From Endothia cerciana (lineage: Eukaryota > Ascomycota > Sordariomycetes > Diaporthales > Cryphonectriaceae), in the NCBI GenBank assembly GCA_026119935.1, contig JALRMH010000017.1:496001-560000 (forward strand): a stretch of DNA of 64,000 nt, in the 5' to 3' direction. Below, one piece after another: positions 57,074-64,000 of the stretch. The translations under genes were made by a program, and so were the position numbers. Positions within the stretch are counted from its first letter, which is position 1. Every line of letters begins with the position of its first letter. The notes under the pieces were generated by a model. The model saw only the letters and a program-made list of their open reading frames with translations, searched no databases and had not been told where the DNA came from.

Positions 57074-57561
57074 CTGGCCGCTGCAACGTGGTATATGGAT
57101 AGGTTATTATTTACCTGGTCTGACACTAATTATAGTGTAGTTTAGGCTGAAGGACACACTAATGATACGCTTCACGAGGACAATGCTGTCCAACTGCTGG
57201 CCTGCTGCAGCTACGCGTGAAAAAATCCGGATGTGTGCAGGTCATCGCTGTGCACCGTTGAAAATATTGCACGCACTGAACATGTGAATTCGTCATAACG
57301 GAACTGTCGATACTGACGACACTGTTGTAGCCGAAAAGAAAGCAGGGACATCTTGGAACCGGAATTTAAAAGATAAAGAGGGAAAGACCGAAGGAAGCTG
57401 AAAGGATAAGAAAACACAGCCACATTCTCTACCCGCCAGAAGACTTCAGGAAACGGGTTGCCACCCCGAGCCGGTCCTCCAGGGCGGCCAAAATCCAGCC
57501 GCCTGAAGCTCAGCTGGCAACCGTTTCAGAACGACGCCCCCACGATCACCCTCTTGGCCGC
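56021..57561. other. Intergenic stretch with a CT microsatellite
   Basis: Contains (CT)n at 57034-57071. No gene supported. The missing 5' exon of the Ser/Thr-rich protein may lie just right of 56020. Confidence 0.45.
57034..57071. repeat. (CT)n microsatellite
   Basis: About nineteen CT units in intergenic sequence. Confidence 0.95.
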
Positions 57562-60500
57562 TCACTCGTCATCGCCCGACGGGGACCGGGTCCTCCGAGC
57601 CCTGGTCCTCGACCTCGTTTCTCTGAGAGGACTGCTCTGCACCTGACGAGCACCTGCACCTGCGCTTGTGGCCCCAGCACCACGATGACTTGGACTGCCG
57701 GACTGCGCCCTCCCCTCGCGGGGCACTGAGCCTATCTCAAACAGGGGCGCCTCCATCCTCTCCTCAGGTGGTTCTTCATCCGGCGTATCCTCCCCGGACA
57801 TATTCTCTTCGGGTGCCTCCTCCACAGTGGCAGGGTGAGAGAGGGTAGTGCTGCTCGGGCCGACCGCGGAGGGCATCTGCTTGGGTTTCTTAGGCAGGCT
57901 GGCGTCTCCCGTAGGCGGCTGCGGTCGCTTGCCATGGTCTCGCCTGTCGCTGCCGAGATCATAGGGGTCCGGCACCTCGCCCTCGCGGAAGAGGTCGTCT
58001 CCGTCGGAGCCGCGGCGTTCGGGCCTGTACGTGGGGTCCCTTGGGCGGTAGGCTCCTGGTCTCTGGCGCCTGGGTGGTTGGGGGCTGCTGCCTGCTTGGC
58101 CGTTGTTGAAACCTGACCAGGCTTCGCCCTTCTTTTCCGGTGTGGGGCTGTAGGTCTCGTATTCCACGATCCTCGGCGCGGCAGAGGCGCCTGAGCCCGG
58201 CGTCACAGCCTGCACTCCTGCAAAACTCCCAGTCGATTCTGGGGCCGGTGTCGAAATTCGCCCTGGAGCTGAAGCCTCGGCGCGGCTTGAGTCTGGGCAT
58301 CGTCAGCTATGGCTTCTTGAAACCGCGGGTTCACTCTCGGATACAAAAAGGAGGAGCTCCAATACGTACTCAGCTGTGTCTGCAGGTCTCTAACTTGCTG
58401 GTCCAGGTCTCTGACCTGGCGGTTAAGGGCGAGTATTTGCCCCTGGCTGTTTGCATTCTGCATCTTGAGGGTTTCTACACGCTCTTGTCGGCCAACCTCG
58501 TCATCATTCCGGGCTCTGAACTTGTCCCGAATCTCCGCAATATCCCAGTCTGGCGCTCGTGAGATGTCGTGGTCGAGCCTGATACGATCCGCGCGCTGTT
58601 TGATGTGATCATCAAAGTGCGCCACCTTCTGTGCCCTTTCGGCCCATTGACGTGCCCGAAAGTCGATCTCACAGAATGGACAGGCGTTCATGTTGTCAGT
58701 CTCCGGAATGTGTTGGTTCCTGAAGTGGTCGAAGAGCTCTTTGGCATTGAAGTCGCTCAGATCGACCCCACAAAGCAGACATGTGCTTGGCACGTCGATC
58801 TTGTCGTCGTCGCGTCGTCGCGTCGGGAAGTACAGTGCTTGTCTCCGATGCTCTGCGGTATCAAGAGGACTGTCCAGGGGATCGCCTGTCGACGTGTCGA
58901 TTGGGTTCTCGCCGGTCCAGGGCTTCTGACCGCACTCGTCGAGGTGCTTGTAGCGCTCTCGGTCCGAGCACAGGAGGACATCGATGCCGCACCAGGGACA
59001 CCACTTGGCCCTCTCCGTGTTGGCGCCTTTGCAGTGGAAAAGGTGTTTCTGGGTGTAGACTTTGGTGAATTGGTGCGTGGGCAGGGCGCAATCGGTACAG
59101 TATACAATCCTCTGATCAGCCACCGTAGGATCTTCGGAGACTGCACACGTGTGCCCTGGCTGATTCGGGAATAGGATGGTGGATAGTAACGCAGCCGTCT
59201 TCTCGCCGCACTTGATGCAGAATTTGTCGGTTGCACTGCTAGGCGGAGCCCCAGGGTAGCAGATATTGTCGTGCTGGGCGCGGTCTGCCTTGTTGATCAG
59301 GATGGTATGATTGCGGCCGCAGCGAGCACAGAAACTCCAAGCCTCCTCTCTCCTGTGTGTGAACCCGTTGTTCTTTATCTGGACCAAGCTGTCTTGAAGA
59401 ACATCACCCCGCCTGCTGAATAAGTCTGCATGCTTCTCGACGAAATGAGCTTTCCTCTGGCGGTCACTCCAGTAGGCGAAGAGAGTCTCGGGGCAGAACG
59501 GACAGTTCGTTCCGACGTGCTTATCCTTGAGGTGTTGTCTGAAGAACCGCATGCCCTCCTGGTCAACCTCGAAATAGTCCCTGCAGCCATCGTAGGGACA
59601 TGGCTGAGCGCGGTTCAGAGCGAAGGTTCGCATCTGGAAGAAGGAATTCTGCAGGCGGCGTTGCTCGGTGGGAGTCATCACTTGGGTACTAATGACGGGC
59701 ACGGTATCAACAGGAAGGCCGGCTGCATTAGGTGTCTTGAGGATTTGTTCCAGAGGCGGCGCGTTGATTGGGATGAATGGATGCTGGCCTTCCATATTGA
59801 TGGACAGAGGCCGGCTGTAAGACCATTCGCGGAACGCCTTGCCCCTTGCAAAGTCGTCGAGCCGCTCTCCAAGGTCTGGCAGCCGGCGACTGTTAAATTC
59901 AAGAGGTCGATGGACAGTGTTATCGCCGGAGGACGGCCCTGCCCAGCCAGTGGTGCGACCTGAGCGTTCCTCGGGGCTTTCAAAAAGCTGTCCATGCTGA
60001 TGCCCTGGTCTGCCAATTTCCGAGGGACTAGTAGTGGTAGGAGCATCCTGCTCCATGAAGACGACCACATCCTCAGCAAGGTCGTGGCAGCCCCAGTAGA
60101 ACTGATCATTTTGTTCGTTTAGGAGGACAGGTGTATCCGACTGCTCGACCATGGATCCGGTCTCTTGAGGTTTCGCTGTCCGACCGACATGCAACACAAA
60201 CTCCCTGTGACCTTGTTTGTGGTAGGCGTCGATGAGCCATTCCCAGATCTGGGGTGTGGGGCCCACACCTGAATGGAACCAGTTGTCCGCAGGGTTCTTG
60301 GCTGCATCCTCAGGCAGAGCGATCTGTAAGAGGCAGGACTGTGGGGACAGAACACTTCTGGATCCGACAGGCCACTCCTCCTCCTGCTCAGCGCTGGGAC
60401 GGGAGAGCGTGCGCCACAGAGACCTGAACCAGTGTTGATATTGGGCTGCCGCCGTCTCTGTGTTGACGTCCTTCGGCATAAGCAGGTAAGCGAGGCTACC

Positions 60501-61928
60501 GTTCTCCTCGCCAGCCAACGAGAACAGCGCCAACTGCTCTTCTTCCAGAGGTGGTCTGTAGCTTAGGTCCTCTTGCGTCTCCGAGAAGTGCACATCTTGA
60601 GAGACTTGGCTGACGCAGATGTCGAAGGTCTGGCCATCGTCAAGCTCATCATGGAAGTACTCGAGGGTCTCAAGCCACGTCTTGTAAAAATTAAGCTCAT
60701 CTTGCTCAGAGCGGCCTAGATAGCACTGATCGCTGGCGAGCAAGGTGCACGGAGAGCGCTGACCCTTGGGATGAGACAGGAGGGATATAGTGATACCGAC
60801 GGATGAAGTCCCATTGCTGCGCTTGCGGAGGCCGAGGACGCGATCAATGGCTTCGAAGAATGATTTCGGGTCAGAGTACGAGAAGAACGTTCGTCCCAAA
60901 AGACCCCAAAGGAAGACCTCGTCGTTGTTGTCGTTCTCTCCGCTGCCTCCACGCAGCGTAAGACGGTCAATGATCCGACTGGTACGGCTATCGGCTGAGT
61001 CTGATCCTGGGGCCGAGACATAGTTCTCAATGTCCACACCATCTACCATGGATGTATCCTCATCATCTGAGGCAGCGTCGTCATCGCCGCCGCCGCCACC
61101 GCCGCCGCGGAGGCCTAGCTGATTAGCCACTTGGTCGCTCGGCACCAGCATAGGGATGCCGTAGAATAGCTCATAAGTCTTGTCAGGATTTACTAGCATC
61201 AACCAAGTCAGTCGTCTGAGGAGATTGCGGTGAGGACATTAATACTAACAGTGAGCGTTATCCCTGCCGTGACCTCGCCTCTCATAGTAGTTCAGATACC
61301 GGAGCGGGCGTAGCTCCTCGGGAACGAAGGTCAGGTTGTCATTGAACTGATTGTCGCCATCGTCTCCGAAGGCTGACATGAAGCTCAAGCCGTTCAGACC
61401 GCCCACGCTGGACACCATGTCCGTGAAGCGTGACGGCTCGACAGGGAGACCAAAGTACATCATGGTCAGCTTGAACTCAAGAGAGCCTTTGACACTCGCA
61501 TCATAGCTGCGCCAGGGCTCCGTTGCCAGCTTCGCTGCGTAGGCGGCCGCTTCGGCCTTTTGAATGTCGTATATCGCCCTCCGGGTCTTCTTGTCGACAT
61601 AGCCGAGCCCGAACTTGTCGACTTCGTACTTGGAGAAATTGTCCACGAAGACGTCGTGAGCGCTCTTGCCCGGGGTACGCAGCTCATCTCGGAACCTCTG
61701 AAGCTCAGCTTGGAACTCGGGCTGGATCGGGGTGATGTTACGGTTCCAGCGCCCCATGGATCGTTCCCACTTCTGCCGGTCTGTGACAGGTCTCTTATCC
61801 TGCGGACGTGTGGAAGATCGAGAGCGAGAGCGGCTGCGGCTGCGGCTGCGGCTGCGGCTGCGCTCGCTGGCATTGGAATCTTGATCATCGCCGCGAGCAG
61901 CATCACGACCTCCGAAGAAGAAATTCAT
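57562..61928 (-). CDS. Large RS-repeat, multi-zinc-finger, coiled-coil protein
   Basis: Predicted 1,385 residues from three exons: 61928-61250, 61192-58370 and 58217-57562. Residues 22-41 are an RS repeat (SERSRSRSRS...). Residues 42-250 form a conserved-looking module (YVDKKTRRAIYDIQKAEAAA, EELRPLRYLNYYERRG). Two LRGG motifs follow at about 254-257 and 306-309, each before an acidic, Gly-rich linker. At about 756-1085 are six or more Cys/His clusters: CPYDGCRDYF with HLKDKH; CPFCPETLFAYW with HFVEKH; CIKCGEK; CTDCALPTHQF; CPWCGIDVLL; CLLCGVDLSDFNAKELFDHF; CPFCEIDFRARQW. A coiled coil (LALNRQVRDLDQQVRDLQTQ) ends near 1167, then a disordered Arg/Pro/Ser tail (TRSRTRARRTRSPSGDDE). RS ends suggest a nuclear location. 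I know no named homologue; nucleic-acid or protein binding is an inference from the fingers. Confidence 0.8.
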
Positions 61929-63348
61929 CCTCAATGTGATAATCAGCTGCGTATATCAAGCACGCCTTGTAATTATGGTAGCAAGTCTTGGGCTGCAGGT
62001 AGATCTGCCTGCTTCTTAAGAGGTGTCGCAAGTTGTGGGGAAGAAACGGGTTCGAGACGAAGAGGTGTGGGGGAAGTCCGTGGTATAATTTGAAAGACAA
62101 TCGCTGGGTCTGCAGAGGTGCCATCTACCCGAAAGCGATCATAAGTAAGAGGTGGTGAACAAAAGAACTCTTTCATGACGAAGGACTAACGAAGGGTTGC
62201 AGTGAAAACCCGTCCATTTCCGGTAATTAGCTGATCAGCCAACGTGGAAACAATGGACTGGCAGCAACAGTCAGATTGGCCGAGACTTTTGCCCACAAAT
62301 ACCTCCGGTTGACTACTTTTCTATGTGAGAGGATTTTCTTCTGCGAGGCGGCAACGGTATAAGAGAATATGCCAGTTTGTGTTTCAGATCTCCGCATCCG
62401 GACAGCGTCCCAGAGTGTCCCTCCAGGCGCTGCACAAAGGCACAATGAAGATATGGAGTGAAAGCTCATCAGGACACTTAACACATTGTTTCAAAGGCCA
62501 TCTTACCCTGACCGTCCGGTCCGCAAGACAACACAGAACTCCTCGCGCGCGTGATGCTCGACATGGACGTTGCTGGGCAGCAAGATACTAATATCCAGTG
62601 TTGTTTCCCGTTGTTGGATGCGTCAACCTTGAGCTCCGCACGAAAATATAAAAAAAAGTAAAAGTAAAAAGATGTTCTCATCTGCTACTGTAATGAATCT
62701 GTTGGCCATTTCCTGAATTTGATCCCAGTGGATATCATCCGCATTGAGAAGGCCTTTGTTCCTAACGTGCCCGTTCAAACCGGCCCTTACGATCACGACG
62801 AATGGCGGGAAGAAACGCGGAGAACGACAACCATACGGTAGGTTGTAATACGGTGATCGCGTCACTATTTTCTGGACGTATAATAGGCTGCTAATATGTT
62901 ATCTTCACCAGGGAGGTATACAAGGCTGCGTAGACCCTTCGTAAATTGTCACATGATGCAGCAGGGCAGTGTGTTCCACCTTCAACCTCATCGGTCTGCG
63001 ACTTTCCGGGGTGGACATCTTAGACCGCAGATATAGGAGCAATGGGCTGGCTCAGCATATTTTGTGTGGCGCTCAAGCCGATGAGTCGTGCCTTTCTGAG
63101 CCTTGGGGAGGGGGCAGGGGGGGATCTATCGCGTCTGTCGAAGCGCAGCAGATACGAGGCTAGAAGATCACGACTACACACGGAGGCAACCATAAAGATT
63201 CACACACCTGAACAGCACCAGGAGAGTTAAACAAATGACCAGTCTCGGCACACAAAATAGGTCTATTGATGCAGCTCAAGATCTATCTTGGCGTTCATGC
63301 CGCCCGCCTATCATCTCTAGTAATGTACCAAGGCCATCATACCAAATC
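61929..63348. other. Intergenic stretch with a possible WD40 scrap
   Basis: Most of this 1.4 kb holds nothing I can support. At about 62440-62520 (plus) one frame reads GTMKIWSESSSGHLTHCFKG and then HLTLTV, resembling one degenerate WD40 repeat of the NACHT-WD40 (HET-E) kind. It is isolated and I give it low weight. Confidence 0.35.
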
Positions 63349-64000
63349 TTACAGCTCCTCCTCTCCCTCCTCGCCATTGTCCGTGAAGTATTCAAAGTCG
63401 CCCGGAAGCTGCGCCTCCTCAGCGCCCTCCTCGTCTTCATCGATGGCCGTCAGCACGCCAGCCGCGGCTCGCGCACCGATACCGCTTTCGCCGCCGCTAC
63501 CGAAGAGGTCGACGCCGCGGGCTTGAGCAGACTGCCGCAGCATCTCGTTCAGGGCCGCGCCGCCACCTGCGTCGTCTCGCATGGCTGCGCGGACGGCATC
63601 CGCGAGAGCGTCGTCGCCAACATCTTCCACTGTGGGTTGGCGGCCGAATCGGCTACCACCGCTAGCACCTCCGGTTGTCTGCCCAGCGACGGGTGCTCTC
63701 TCGGTAGTCACCTTCTTCAACTTCTCCTCGATCAGGGTCTTGGGCTCTTGCGGCTGAGTGTCCTGAAGCAAGAGCGGCCCACCAGTAGGCTGTGAGAACT
63801 CGAGATTAGTATGGACCAAGGCACATTAACACCAGAGCTCTGCAGACCAACCTTCTTGACCGGCTTGTACCGTCCTGCCGGGAAGCTGATGTACTTCAGC
63901 TGGCCGGGGAGGACACGTGACATGTTCTCGATCTCATAGCCGACCTTCTCCTTCTCGGCCTTCTTCTTGGGGTCGGGCGTGGCCGAGGCCTCCTTGTCAG
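63349..64000 (-). CDS. RPN2: 26S proteasome regulatory subunit RPN2, 3' end (partial)
   Basis: Two exons are visible: 64000-63852 (running off the window edge, so the N-terminal ~80% is missing) and 63789-63349, joined across a 62-bp intron. The segment KVGYEIENMSRVLPGQLKYI, SFPAGRYKPVKK, PTGGPLLLQDTQPQEP matches the conserved C-terminal domain of RPN2/PSMD1, the largest non-ATPase subunit of the 19S base. In that complex it forms a toroid scaffold that binds RPN13 through its extreme C-terminus. A charged KKKAEKEK stretch precedes the domain. The last ~110 residues are Gly/Ala/Glu-rich and end in DFEYFTDNGEEGEEEL, an acidic aromatic tail of the type that contacts RPN13. Confidence 0.88.

Noticed and set aside
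1..64000. CRISPR array, rRNA genes, attachment sites or bacterial-type operons
   Set aside because: No spaced direct-repeat array or rRNA-like sequence seen; the genes are spliced eukaryotic ones.

Overview
This is a nuclear window from a filamentous ascomycete, probably a Sordariomycete. Genes carry short introns (about 45-190 bp) with GTRAGT/GTATGT donors and YAG acceptors. The families are typical of these fungi: HET-ankyrin, rhodopsin-like integral membrane protein, Fot1/pogo transposon, chromovirus, 2EXR, NCS1 permease, and a serine/threonine-rich single-pass protein. Genus and species cannot be read from the sequence. All exon models come from reading frames, splice signals and family knowledge; nothing was aligned to a database.

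Layout. (1) 1-7 kb is a gene graveyard: a rhodopsin-like membrane protein with an in-frame TAG, a broken HET plus ankyrin gene, a fragment of a Ty3/gypsy chromovirus (integrase end plus chromodomain) and the tail of a Fot1/pogo transposase. (2) 8-18 kb holds four intact metabolic genes: an FMN luciferase-type monooxygenase, a divergently transcribed medium-chain enoyl-reductase-like protein, an UNC93-like transporter and a Baeyer-Villiger-type monooxygenase. They look like a small oxidative pathway. (3) 18-23 kb is decayed again: an unrecognised remnant, a DEAH-box helicase pseudogene and an AT-rich foldback element of about 520 bp. (4) 23.4-32.5 kb has an intact NCS1 permease, an alpha/beta hydrolase and an aldo-keto reductase broken by several small indels. 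(5) 33.4-47 kb is mostly conserved: COX10, a Myb/SANT protein and an MFS sugar transporter, the last two divergent across a 7.4 kb microsatellite-rich gap. (6) 48-64 kb has a lineage-specific protein, a broken 2EXR gene, a BTB protein, an S/T-rich single-pass membrane protein, a 1,385-residue RS/zinc-finger/coiled-coil protein, and the 3' end of the proteasome subunit gene RPN2.

How the genes may work together. Housekeeping genes (COX10, RPN2) sit in the right half and have open frames. The left half mixes intact accessory metabolism with transposon debris. The best candidate for a joint function is the block at 8-18 kb, perhaps with the NCS1 permease and alpha/beta hydrolase further right: two oxygenases, a reductase, transport and an esterase-like hydrolase would suit the breakdown or tailoring of a cyclic or ketone compound. 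The substrate cannot be inferred. The least familiar protein is the RS/zinc-finger one at 57.6-61.9 kb.
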